A DNA stretch of 64,000 nt from positions 8,934,254 to 8,998,253 of the forward strand of contig NC_052020.1 in assembly GCF_015832195.1 (NCBI RefSeq), read 5' to 3'. A model generated the notes under the pieces. That model saw only the letters and a program-made list of their open reading frames with translations, ran no database searches and was not told the origin of the DNA. Made by a program: the position numbers and the translations under genes. The stretch comes from Motacilla alba alba. Lineage: Eukaryota; Chordata; Aves; Passeriformes; Motacillidae. Shown one piece after another: positions 27,901 to 38,484 of this stretch. The stretch's first letter is position 1. Every line of letters starts with the position of its first letter.

Positions 27901-30900
27901 AGGTTTGTTTTCACACAAGCCTTTGCCCTGCTAACTCAAACACCAACTGAGAGCAAGTGAAGCTCTCCCGCACTGCAGATCACAAAGAAAGTGGGTTTTT
28001 TTCCTAGTTAATAGGATTAAGTTTGATCCCAACTTCTCTTTTTCATGCTAGGTCATTCTCCTGTCACACTGAGACGCTGCAGGTCTGTCAAGAAAATGAC
28101 TACAAGCTCTTTTATTTTCCAGCTGAAGTCTATGACAGAAATGAAGTAAAGAAATTGTTTAAACATGTCATTTTTTGGGAGATTCTGACAGATCCTTGGG
28201 TGAAAAGGAGAGAGTAACACCCAGGAGCAGGCGGCCCATGGCCTCATTCAATCTCCCACAAATTAAAATCAGCTTAAGCAGGGACCACACCCTTGTTATC
28301 CATGGTTTGTTTGTCACCAGTGATGCAACATTAAACAGAATAACAATCACTGGAACACAATGCAAAGAATTTATTTATTAATATTTTGGTCAGTCCTCTT
28401 AAGTGGAACAAAATTCCAAAGGAGAGCCAGTCCAGTTTGCCCCTTGGGTTAAAAAAAGTTGCATTAATTGCAGCTGCTGGTGAAAGGATCTGTCAGCAGA
28501 CCCAAAAATCTGTCAGTGACTTTTTCATTATTTCATTCTTTATTTCAAATAATGGCAAATTCATTAAACCATGCCTGAAAGAGATTTTTAAATGGATGTC
28601 AAAGCTCTGTACCCTCCATAAACCAACACATCACCTGGAAATTCTAAAGAAAATATGGCAAATAGTAAAACAAACCCTTTCCTCCGAAAGCGGCAGAGGG
28701 TTGTGTGAGGAATAGGACACAAGAAAACACAACAAAAATTAATACTAATTTAAAACCAACCATATCTGAAGCAAAAATTGTAACTGACAGGCAAACTGTT
28801 GGGGACAGACGGACGGTTTGGACAACTTCAAGTCAAACCCAACCATACAAATATCCCTGCTGGTTTTAAGCTCTAAGTTATGTTTTAAAATCTGTTTAGA
28901 GTCCATAAAACAGTCCCTATTCTTAGAGCAGTCGCAGGTCTTCGGCACGTCCCTGAAGTCACCCGACGCCGATTAAATTTCCGTACAGACTTGTGACACT
29001 CCAAAATAGCAACGTGCCTTTTCCTTGCCATCTCCCCAAAGAAGCCCAGAGCACAGACCTCCAGAGAGCCAGAACCACAGGTCAACAGCAAAGCTGCAGC
29101 AAATCTGGGGTTTTCCTTCCACTGAGGAGGAAAGACCGAGTTCCCAAAGTTCCCGAGGTTTCCATCAGTTCCACAGAGCTTGCAAGTTCCACAAATGCAC
29201 TATTTTGATTAATAAACTTTTTTTTTACTTAAACCTATGGAAATGTGCACCTTGAAGATAGTTTAGGGAAGTTCTACCGAGACAAGTGACAAGGAATTAC
29301 AGGTAACATTCTTTAAGCACATTTTTCCCTACTCTCCTTAAAATTTTGGGAATGTGTTTATTTAAAAAAAAAAAAAAGCAATATAGAGACCTGATATCCA
29401 GGTGGGACACTGAACTCTTACAGGCTCTCTCCACAAAGATATTCCTTCTGCATTTCCAGCTTCCTTGGCAGAACTACGCAGCCCCTTCCTTTGAGGAAAG
29501 GGCAATGCCATTCCCACAGTGCAATTCCCAAGGCACAGGCCCTCTCATCCATGACCAGCTGGCAAGCGTGGCTTAGTGGGATTGCACAAGGCCTGGATGT
29601 CCCTGCTCCCTGCCCAGGGCATTCCCACAGGCTGGAAAAGCATGGCAGGGTGACCCAGGGCTCTGGAGCAAAGGTCCTTTTCTCCAGAGCAGTGAATCCT
29701 GAGCGGGCAGCACAGCTCGGCGTGGTGCCATCAAAGCAGGGAAAAATCCCACGTTCAGCTCCCAGCAAACTCCAGGAATGCTGCCTTGGAAGTGCCACAG
29801 CCATCCCTCAGGAGAGGGCGCAGAGAAGCTGTGGATATTCCATCTCCCCAATCTCTCCTCCGGATAAATCCCCACCTCTTCTGCAGACCGCCCCTCAGCA
29901 AATCCCGGGTATTTCAGAGATAAGAGCAACCTCCACAAGGAATGGGTAAGGAATGTTTTGGGTTGAGTAGCAACCCCTTCTTTCCAACACCAGCTGGTTT
30001 GCCCACACATATCCTCATTTCCCAGGCCATCTGGGAAGAGTCACAACACTGAGCACAGCGAGAGGAACATGCCAGCAGGGACCGTCTCTTCCTTAGCTGC
30101 AAATTCCGCGCTTTCTGCACAAGAAGGTGGAAATAATTCCTACAAACACTGCCATTAGCCTATAGAATAGCTGCCATTCCCTCTTCTTTAGTTCTTTTCT
30201 TATTAATTTTAACATCCCGAGCTCCACAGATCTCTGCTGCCACACCATGACCTCGGGAATTAATATCACATCCACGTGCTGGCAACGTGAGATTATTAGT
30301 GTGAGAGATAAAACACGTTAATAATCAGAAGGTGACATCAAAGCTAATGAAATCCAAATTAAAGTATGGCTTTGAAAAAGCAATTAACCCACAGAGTCAC
30401 TATGGGGCGGCAAAAGTGCATCTGGCACCTCCCAACACCCTCAAATCAAGACTGGATGGACGTTTTCCTGGGAAATCTTCTTTGGTTAAAGACAAGCTAT
30501 GAAATATCTGCAGAAATTTTAGGAGAACATCACACACATTGTCCAACTAAACGACCCCAGAACAAGCAGGGCTTTGTGTGAAAGCTCCTACTGAAGGCAC
30601 ACAGACAAGAACAATCCAAGGTGCTGGAAACAACAGGGGACATGTTCCAGTGGCTTGCCAGGAAAGCTTGGCATTCCCAGCTGCCTGCTAGGAAATTAGT
30701 TCAGGGATAAATAATACAGAAACCAGGGATCTGCCTCAGAAAGCTTCCTCCTGTTCCCTTCCCTTGGCATTTCCTAATGGCAAAGGGAGCTGCCAGGTTA
30801 CGCTGACTGAGCAGGTTCCCACAAGGGAGCATTTTCCAGTTCCAAGTCATTTATAAGGAATAAGACCAGAGATATTAGCACACAAGCAGTTTTCCAAAGT

Positions 30901-33223
30901 TCCAAACAGATTTTAAAGAGCAGGAAGCCAGCTAGGAAGCTCCACCTTTCCCAAGGACCACATTAATAGCAGGAAAGTCACCTCTGCAAATTAAACCACT
31001 CCTGGAATGATTCTGTATCCAAAGACCCCAATTCCTCTCATTTTCCCAAAAGGAGTGAGCCATGAGAGTAACCTTATCCCTAACTGCTGAACTCCAAAGA
31101 GAAGGAGCATTCCATGATTTCCCAAACTCAGAGGGCAGCCACTCTCAAAAATCTCCCTTTCCTGTGGCCACCTCCACAGCATGAGAGGAGCCCCAAGGGT
31201 CACAGGAAGAAAATCTGGATCATCTTTATCCTTGGACAAGGTAGGAACTGAGCCATTGCCAAAGGATACTCTAACACATACAGGGCAAAAGTAACACCAG
31301 GAAAAATCTTGGGACTTTTCCAGATGTTTAAACACCTGGTTGCCAGCACAAGCTACTAGGGAAAAAAAAAAAACTGGATAAATAGGGAAGTTAAGAAACA
31401 CACTTGGCCACGCTGCCCTCCTGGAAAGGGACCACCTGACACAGGGAAGCCCCTGAGAGCACAAGGCACACATCCAGATCTCCAGAGGAGCAATCCACAC
31501 GGCCACACTAACTGCACTACAGCGTTTATTCTGGGGTGACAGCCCTGTCACCACCACCAAAAGCTGCAGCGAGGTGAGATTCTACAGCAAAAATAGGTAT
31601 TTTAAGGCTTCCCAAAACAGCTGGCAGGAGCCACCTGAACGAGGCAGTAAGGAAAGGACAGCTTTACCCATTTTCCATTTAAAGGTTGGCACCGGGATCC
31701 CGCGATTCGCTCAGCCTACACGTGGTGTGCCCGCCAGGAAAGGTCCTTTTGTCCCCACACAATGTCCCTGCAGGGTTCCGCAGGGATCCCGCCGGGATCC
31801 AGCAGCATCCCAGTGTTCCTCCGCAGCTTGCACTGGCAGGAATGTCACCTCCTTCATCGGGATCAACACCCTCGGCTCCGCTGCTGCCCAGATTGGCAGG
31901 GTGAGAGCCAAGTGCCCTCCCCTCCCACTCCTCCGTGCCAGGCTCCAGCCAAATCCCATCGCCCTCGGCTCGGATTCCAAACGCGTCTTCAGTGTCGGCT
32001 GCGTTTTCTTCATGGAAAGGGACGCGTGTTTAACACACGGAAAAACACCTCTGCCTACACAAACGCAGCGTGCTGCTGAGGGGATTTATGGAACAACTCC
32101 AGCAAGGCTGGGATTTAGGAGCACTTCTCCAGGTACGAACACACCTCTTCCTGCAAGGACTGAATTCAACAAAAGGCTGATTTTCTCTGCTGGCCCAACA
32201 CCAGCAGCCGTGGGTTCCTGCACCCCTTTAATGGACCGAGGCACACAAAAATACACAACGCCTCCCCAGCAGGAGTGGGGCACGACAACTTCAGCTTTCT
32301 GCCAGGATCACCGGGAGGAAAAGAGGAAAAAGTCCCTTCCAAGATTAAGGGAGAGGAGAAAAGGAGGTGGAGTCCACATAAACCATGCTGATAACTGGAA
32401 TCAGGCAGGAATGCTTGCCCGAACACAGTGGGCTCCCAAGGTACTGGAAAACACCTCCAAAGCACCCACCAGGCAGGACAAGCCATCGAACTCAGCCCTA
32501 AAGGTCCTGCTCCTGGAAAAGCGGGAACCAGGACCAGGAAAAGAGGTGCCACCGCCAAAAGGCAGCCCTGAATTCCCGTTAAATTCCCAGGAAACAATTA
32601 GCGGTAGGGCCACAAGAGGGAAAGACCTGCAGCCGATTCCACCACCGGTGTCGGCGACAGAAGAGGCACATAAACAGCAGATAACGAGGAGCAGATAACT
32701 CGAGTATCCCATTCCTTGGGGGACCTGCATACCCCGTTCCTTAGGGACCCCCACCTCCCATTCCCCAGCCTCTCCATATCCCGTTCCTTAGGGACCCCAA
32801 CATCCCATTCCCCAGCCCCTCCATATCCCCTTCCTTAAGGACCCCCATATCCCATCCCCAGCCTCTCCATATCCCGTTCCTTAGGGACCCCCATATCCCA
32901 TTCCCCAGCCTCTCCATATCCTGTTCCTTAGGAACCCCCACATCCCATTCCCCACCCTCTCCATATCCCGTTCCTTAGGGCCCCCCCAGAGCCCCGAGGT
33001 GGGTGTGGGCCATGCCCGGCGCCTCTCACCAGAAGAACGTGTTGGTACCGTCGTCGTACACCTCGGACTCGGTGCTGCGGCGGGGTCCGGCGCCCTCCCG
33101 CTCGGCCCCGGGGGCGCCGCCGTTGGGCTGCGCGGGGGGCGCCGGCGGCGGCGGCTGCTGCTGCTCCTCCAGCGCGGCCTTGCCCGCGCTCCCGCCGTGC
33201 GCCCGCCGCTCGCCGCGCCTCAT
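3992..33223 (-). CDS. PTDSS2: Phosphatidylserine synthase 2, complete, 12 coding exons
   Basis: Minus-strand exons in order: 33223-33030, 24796-24695, 20080-19998, 15378-15311, 13766-13632, 12847-12797, 11345-11232, 10580-10462, 9780-9666, 8057-7912, 5067-4882, 4136-3992. They sum to 1458 bases, 485 residues plus stop, close to the 487 I recall for human. Every junction is GT-AG and phases agree throughout. The enzyme exchanges the head group of phosphatidylethanolamine for serine in the ER/mitochondria-associated membrane. A Pro/Ala/Gln-rich N-terminus ends in [16 protein letters not shown] (about 50-65), a block typical of the family. Hydrophobic segments lie near 70-87, 100-115, 127-149, 218-230, 253-266, 312-335, 343-361, 386-399 and 412-434. 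A sequon (NAT) is at 185. The C-terminus is basic and charged. The start is the first ATG in frame with the conserved block, in the CpG island. Homology is by recognition, not by search. Confidence 0.95.
4378..4690 (-). mobile_element. CR1 LINE fragment in PTDSS2 last intron
   Basis: The plus strand reads as the reverse complement of a CR1 3' end: a diverged tail with the 'aatggtttgggttg' motif at about 4387, then the family's conserved 3' segment including 'cttctctgggcagcctgtgcc', continuing to the 'ccccttgtccc' part near 4610. CR1 is the dominant avian LINE and copies are usually 5'-truncated, as here. It lies between the last two coding exons. Confidence 0.8.
13208..13296 (+). mobile_element. 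Short CR1 3' end fragment
   Basis: About 90 bases matching the last part of CR1, with 'cccatggcagggggttggga', 'tccaacccaaaccattctgg' and a degenerate ATTCTATG-type end. It lies in a PTDSS2 intron between coding exons 5 and 6. Confidence 0.7.
15447..15620 (-). mobile_element. CR1 LINE fragment in PTDSS2 intron 3
   Basis: The plus strand shows the reverse complement of a CR1 3' end: 'tcacagaatcctggaatgct', 'ccatgggcagggacaccttt', 'aacacttccagggatggggc' in order. It lies about 70 bases from coding exon 4 (15311-15378) on its upstream intronic side. Confidence 0.8.
22146..22178. repeat. Adjacent A-run and T-run
   Basis: A run of A of about 11, then 'gaac', then 18 T. The two homopolymers could pair as a short hairpin. 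It is likely simple sequence in PTDSS2 intron 1 and a probable site of sequencing length error. Confidence 0.6.
25385..25590 (+). mobile_element. CR1 LINE fragment in PTDSS2 intron 1
   Basis: A 3' CR1 segment in sense orientation: 'gttgcccagagaagctgtgg', 'tggaagtgtccaaggccagg', 'ccagcccaaaccattccagg' and an end in 'attctgtgattctatgg', the CR1 terminal repeat. Only the 3' part is present. Confidence 0.85.
26640..26765. repeat. AT-rich low-complexity tract
   Basis: Alternating T/A-rich sequence with repeated 'ttgttatac' and 'tattatatata' patterns inside PTDSS2 intron 1. No element boundaries or duplications were found. Confidence 0.5.
32703..32990. repeat. Minisatellite in PTDSS2 intron 1, unit about 46 bp
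   Basis: About six imperfect tandem copies of a unit built from 'ccatatcccgttccttaggg', 'acccccatatcccattcccc' and 'agcctctc'. Copies differ by single substitutions and small indels. The array ends about 40 bases from the exon 1 donor site of PTDSS2, so it sits at the very start of the first intron. Confidence 0.85.
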
Positions 33224-33540
33224 GGCGGCGGGGGGGCACCGGCGGCGGGGACGCGCCGGGGCTGGCAGGGGACGCCCCGGGGGCCGCGGCGGGAGGGGCG
33301 GGCGGGGCGGGAGGCGTGACGCGGCGTGCGCGCGACCCCGCGCCGGCGCGTGCGCGGGGCGGCGGGGCCCGGCGGGGGGCGGGGCCGGGCGGGGCGTCCG
33401 TCGTCGTCGTAGTTGCCCGCCACCCCCCCCGTTGCCGTGGCAACCGCGTGGCCTCCCCGCCCGCCGCGTGACCGCCAGGCGGCGCCCCGAGGAGGAGGCG
33501 CCGCCCCTCAGGGCGGGAGCCCGAGCCTCCCCCTCAGGGA
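33030..33540 (-). promoter_or_regulatory. PTDSS2: CpG island over PTDSS2 exon 1 and promoter
   Basis: Dense CpG and G/C runs cover coding exon 1 (33030-33223) and continue about 300 bases upstream on the minus strand. This is the usual appearance of a housekeeping promoter; I see no clear TATA box. The transcription start was not placed. The next gene rightwards, ANO9, reads away on the other strand, so this interval separates two divergent genes. Confidence 0.7.
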
Positions 33541-34775
33541 CCAAACTGTCCTGAGGGCCACCCACCCAACCCTGCAAAGGCCACCAATCCCTTCCGGGGG
33601 CCACCAAACCGTCCTGGGGGCCGCTAAACCTCTCCAGGGCCACCAAGCCCTCCCGACAGCTACCAAGTCCTGCCAGGGCCACCAAAGCCTGCTAGGCCAC
33701 TATACCCTTCTGGGTGTTATGGATGAGTGTCAAAATTCATATTTGATTTAGGTAAATAGCAAATGTAAGGTAGTATAAAACATATTAAAAGTAGTTTTAG
33801 ATATTAAAGGATTGGGATTCATGTGGGGATCGCGTCTGGACATGTTTCAGAAAAACCAAGAAAAACGGCCGGCAGGATTGAGAAACCGGCACACACACAC
33901 ATACCTCACCAATAGGCTACATTTACATGTGAAGCACAACAGTAACTCAGGGTTTCGAGGTTTTAGTTAAGCAAAGAATTCGACAACACACCTGGCAACT
34001 TATGACCGGAGGGAAGGAGCTCACACTATTCAGATTTGTAATCTGCTACTGGGAAATCTCTTAGTTTGTAAAAGGGACTTCCAGTAAAGAATGAATATCT
34101 GGTATTTAGAATGTTAACAAGGATATCTCTCTCGGTATGGGACGGTGTGGATTGTTAAGCATGAGTGTTTGAGTCCTGTCTAGCACAAGACCAGAAGCCG
34201 ATGAATTATTCCCGAAGACATCGAGGACTGGACCATCTTCCATCAGATACCATTCTACTGGACCGGAGAAACCTTTGGGACTTGCTCGATTAAGAAAAGG
34301 ACAAAGGACTTCCTAGCCCGCGGCAAGAAAAAGAGGATAAAACCTAGGTTCGAGAAGGCCATGGTGTGCCATCGCACTCTGGAGCTGCCACGGCTTAGAG
34401 CTGCATAGCGCGTTACCCAGGGTCTATTCCCGGGCTAGACTCTGTCCGATTCGTGGCTGACCAAAAATTCTGTCATTTTTACGCGAAATAAATTTTATAC
34501 TTTGTTATTATATCATAATTTGGCTCTCGCAAATTATTGATAAAATTAGATTGGCAATTTCATTCCTAACACGGGGGCTACCAAACCTTTCTGGGAGAAA
34601 AAAAACCCGCCTGGTGGCTACCAAACACTGCCGAGGCCACAAAACCCTCCTGGGGTCTACCAAACCTTGCCAAGGACACCACACCCTCCTGGGGGCCACC
34701 AAATTCTCCTCAGGGCCACCAAACCCTGCCAGGTCCACCAAAACCTCTAGGAGGCCACCAATCCCTCCTGGGAGC
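33540..34775. repeat. Minisatellite upstream of PTDSS2, split by a solo LTR
   Basis: Degenerate tandem copies of a 20-28 bp unit around 'gggggccaccaaaccctcct' occur at 33540-33714 and resume at 34572-34775. The two halves flank the solo LTR exactly, so the LTR inserted into a pre-existing array. The array begins about 320 bases upstream of the PTDSS2 start codon. Confidence 0.8.
33715..34571 (+). mobile_element. Solo LTR of an endogenous retrovirus
   Basis: This 857 bp element begins TGTTA and ends TAACA, the inverted termini expected of a retroviral LTR. It carries a TATA-like GGATAAAA at 34335-34342 and an AATAAA at 34487-34492, in the right order and spacing for U3-R-U5 on the plus strand. 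No gag, pol or env coding and no second LTR are present nearby, so it is a solo LTR. The flanks are TGGG on the left (33711-33714) and CGGG on the right (34572-34575), consistent with a 4-bp target duplication with one T-to-C change, though weak evidence because the target is repetitive. It lies between the divergent PTDSS2 and ANO9 genes. Confidence 0.75.
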
Positions 34776-35261
34776 CTGAGCCCAGTAATCAAACAAAATG
34801 TCTCTGTTCCCTCATCGCAACAAAAGTGTCCTTTGCCAGGCTGCCGTGAGGCCCTCGAGTGCCCCACGCTGGGTACCCCATCCCGATTCCCGCGTCTTTG
34901 TGCGATTAAATGTTCAATATGTGCGTTTTGCTGGCGAAATAAAATGTGTTTTGCTTGGCGAAAGTTTTTGTTCCCACCCGGAGGGTCTGGCCAGGGCTGG
35001 GGGTGCTTGCAGGGTGCCGCCGTGGCCTTGGATTTGAAGGATTCTAAAATTCCTCAGCTGTCCCCAAATTACCTCGGTCAGGCTCCTCATCTGGAATGTG
35101 CCATGCTGATCCCAGACGGCAGGCAGGGAGCTCTGGCTTTCTGGAAAGATCTTGGCATGGCAGCAAGCTCCAGGAATAGTGTGTGGAGGGAAGGCCAAGT
35201 CCTGTGGGAGCAGAGAAATGAAACAGGGAAGGAAATTAGAGGAAACACTTACAATCAAGAC

Positions 35262-35550
35262 AAGCTTTAAAGGTCCCTTCCCACCCAAAGCTATTCCATG
35301 AATTACATAGATCAGGGAGCAGGGTTAGGTGGGTCATTGGGAAGAAATCCAGCCCTGGCACAGGCTGCCCAGGGAATTTGTGGCTGCTCCATCCCTGGAA
35401 GTGTCCAAGGCCAGCCTGGACAAGGCTTGGAGCAGCCTGGGACAGTGAAGGTGTCAGGGCCCATGGCAGAGGGTGGCACTGGACAGGCTTTGATGTCCCT
35501 TCCAGTCCCAAGCACTCCGGGATTCTGGGATTCTGTGGGATTACGGAGCT
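35262..35550 (+). mobile_element. Two adjacent CR1 3' fragments
   Basis: A short CR1 tail at 35262-35300 ('aaaggtcccttcccacccaa') is followed by a second copy at about 35311-35550 with 'attgggaagaaatccagccc', 'tccctggaagtgtccaaggc', 'cccatggcagagggtggcac' and an end in 'gattctgggattctgtggg'. Both read in sense on the plus strand. Confidence 0.75.
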
Positions 35551-35879
35551 GGCCACAGGAGGGCAGGAGCGGGCTGGGCGAGGAGCGGGCACACGGCAGC
35601 AAAACGCAGTTCTGGGCCAGATAAAGGACATTTCGGTCCGCGGCACAATCCCTCCAGCCTAAAACACTCTCCTGCACATGCCACGATGCTTTATGAGAGC
35701 TGGAGGCACTCACCTTGTTCCAAGAGATTGCAGAATATCCCGAGCATGAAGGGATCCATAAGGATAGCCAGCCCAGCTCCTGCCCTGCACAGACACCAAA
35801 ACAATCCCATTGTGTGCCTGAGAGCATTGCCAAACCCTCCTTGAGCTCCGGCAGCCTTGGGGCCGTGACCATTCCCTGG

Positions 35880-35950
35880 GAAGCCTGCTCAGTGCCCGAC
35901 CACCCTCTGGGGGAAGAACCTTTTCCTAATATCCAGTCAAAGCTCTCCCT
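35880..35950 (-). mobile_element. CR1 remnant
   Basis: The plus strand has 'accaccctctgggggaagaa' and 'ccttttcctaatatccagtc', the reverse complement of the CR1 segment before the conserved 3' end. It is short, with no terminal repeat. Confidence 0.6.
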
Positions 35951-37365
35951 GCTCAGAATGAGCACCCAGTACTTTAATTACAAGCAGGATTTCATCCCAA
36001 ACCACATCCTCTGCTCTAACACTGACTGTAGCTCCAGGGATACCCACGGATCCAAAAAGACAGGATTTGGGTGAAAACACCCCCAGGTTTGAGAGAAGAC
36101 AGACATCTGCTGCCATTTTAGCACCATCCTGGATCAGTGCCTTTGCACCCTCAGAAGAGGAGCTCCCTGTCCAAAAGCACTGCTGCCAGGCAAGGGGTGG
36201 ACAGGCAGCCTCTATCCAGCTGCAGTGTTTCACACACAAAACCCTTCAGCAGTGTCCTCAGGTGGGAATTACCATTTCCACATCCAGCCAGGACTAACAG
36301 CTATAGGAATGCTCCTGGAGCTTCCCTGCCAATGCTCAGCGCAGGTCAAATCGCTGCCCAAAGCAGCTGGAGTCCAGTGGGTTCGGGTGTGTCACCAACC
36401 CAGTAGCCACACAGCTGATCACATCCTAAATAATTTCCTCTGCTCCCACAGGGTTCGTGTGGCTCCCTCCCCAATTTCAGCTTCTCCTGCTGCCGTACTC
36501 AGCCCCAGTCACCCGAGACCAGCAAACGCGGGAGGGGAGGGAAGCACTGGAAGAGGGACAGCATCACCTTGCTCACCTGCCTTGCTGCAAATGCAGCTAA
36601 ATCCTGCCCAGGCAAAACCAAATTCCTCCTAAACAGGAGCAGCAGCAGCATGGTCAGCTCTGAAAGATCCTGCAGGGGCTGGAGATACCTCAGCCAAAGC
36701 CAACCTGAAGGCACAGACTCACCTTCCCCACTGGCTGTGACATCCACGGGCTTTAGGAACTGCTGCTGGGTACATGACTTCCTGGGCCGCCCAGAGAGCT
36801 GAGCCCCCTATTCAGGAAGGAAAAGCAGGAGCGTGGGAGGAGTGCCACAGCTGTTCCTCCCACAGATAACCCCATTTCCCTGGATAACAGCAGCGCTCCC
36901 GTTGCAAAGGCCTTTGCCCTGCCGTCAGGTGGAAAGCACCGCCCGACAGGGCTTCGCTCTCTCTGGGTAAACACACACACTCTCCCAGAGATACAGCCTG
37001 TTCTCCGCTCCCGGATCACCTCTGGAAGGCTAAAGGTCTACCCACACCTTGGTTTCACACACAGCAGGATATTGGGAAGATGACTCTTTTATCCCCCAAT
37101 AATCCCCAGGCCTGGTTTGACACCTGTTCAAGGCACTTGGCAAAGCCACAGGGTGATGGTGGCTTAACTGGGAGCACCACTCTGGAAATGCTGGCTGCCT
37201 TTCCTAGCAGAACACAGCTGGATTGCCACCCCCAGGACTTGGTTTATTTTATAGCAGCCCACAGGAATGCTGTTGGAGGGCACAAGGGAATCCAGAGCAG
37301 TTACTTACCCTCCTGTTATTCCCAGGAAATGCTGTTCTTATTTCTAAATGAAAGCAACAACTACC

Positions 37366-37414
37366 TCCCCCCCCCCCCCAAAAAAAAAAAAACAAAAACA
37401 AAAACAAAAAAACA
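37366..37414. repeat. Poly-C then A-rich simple sequence
   Basis: About 14 C followed by A runs broken by single C bases (AAAAAC-type). Simple sequence; its length is likely polymorphic. Confidence 0.7.
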
Positions 37415-37483
37415 GGTGCAAGGCAAGATCTGGCTTACACATAACATTTTCACTCACTTTTTATAATTAGAGTTATTCCCTGT

Positions 37484-37935
37484 TCCAAGCCACAGGTCCA
37501 GATGGGAGTTGATTCTTTCCCTCTGCTCAGGTAAGACCCTACCCAAGCTTCTGCATCCAGCTTCAGGGTCCCCAGCACAAGAGGGACAGTGACCTGTTGG
37601 GGAGCGTCCAAAGGGACACCAAGTTGATCAGAGAGATGGAGCAGCTCTGCCATGAGGAAAGGCTGAGAGGATTGGGATTGCTCAGCCTGGAGAAGAGAAG
37701 GCTTTGGGGTAACCTGATTGCCCCTTCCAGTACCTGAAGGGAGCCTGCAAGGAAGCTGGAGAGGGGCTTTGGACAAGGGCCTGGAGTGACATGATAAGGG
37801 AGAACGGCTTCCCACTGCAAGAGGGCAGGGTTGGATGGGATATTGGGAAGAAATTCTTCCCTGTGAGGGTGCTGAGGACCTGGCATGGGTTGCCCAGAGA
37901 AGCTGTGGAAGTGTTCAAGGTCAGGCTGACAGCAC
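37484..37935 (+). mobile_element. CR1 LINE fragment, longest copy in the window
   Basis: About 450 bp of the CR1 3' region in sense orientation. It contains 'ggacagtgacctgttgggga', 'catgaggaaaggctgagagg', 'cagcctggagaagagaaggc', 'gatattgggaagaaattctt' and 'ggttgcccagagaagctgtg'. The copy stops before the terminal ATTCTATG repeat, so its 3' end is lost or rearranged. Confidence 0.85.
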
Positions 37936-38484
37936 CATTACATATGGGAAGAAAACAGCACACGACTCCCACACCTGTTTTACCAATCAGTGAAGTGTCA
38001 AGAGGAGACTTCTAGAGCTTTCCAGAGCTTCTGTTAAGAGCTCCCTTTGGCCAGTTTATGGCACTTCTTGGGGATGTCACAGGGTGCCACACACAGCCCT
38101 GGCACCACGAGGGGCAGAGGGAAAAGCAGCGCCCTGGAGCTGGCAGGAGGAGCTCAGCACTGTTACCTGCGCAGGGCGGTTCTGGGCTTGCCACTCCTCT
38201 GGGCGAGGGTGAAGGGCAGCTCCCTCACCTCCTCCCGATATCTGCCCACTGCTAGGCAGAGGCAGCTCCCTCCCAAGGCAGGCACGAGTGCCACACGGAA
38301 GTCACAGCACCACTTGGTTCACATGAGACCTCTGAGACCTCGGGCAAAGGAGCTGGGGAAGGAAACCACGGCGTGAGAGAGCCCAGGAGCCTCCAGCCCA
38401 TCCCGCACACCAGCCCTCTCCTTAGGGATCTGCCCCGAGGGGCTCCGGGACAGAGGGGCACTGAGGAAGGCTCTCCGCTTCACC

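Larger units (their letters stand above)
34776..38425. other. Intergenic interval between PTDSS2 and ANO9
   Basis: No recognisable coding exon. It holds CR1 pieces (listed separately), a poly-C/poly-A tract at 37366-37414, and otherwise unique sequence that probably contains 5' UTR exons or the promoter of ANO9, which I could not place. Confidence 0.5.

Noticed and set aside
32703..32990. Regularly spaced repeats resembling a CRISPR array
   Set aside because: The copies are contiguous tandem units with no unique spacers, in vertebrate DNA; it is a minisatellite.
35298..35965. Open frames of 90-217 codons over this stretch
   Set aside because: They lie across CR1 3' fragments and their flanks and have no conserved domain.
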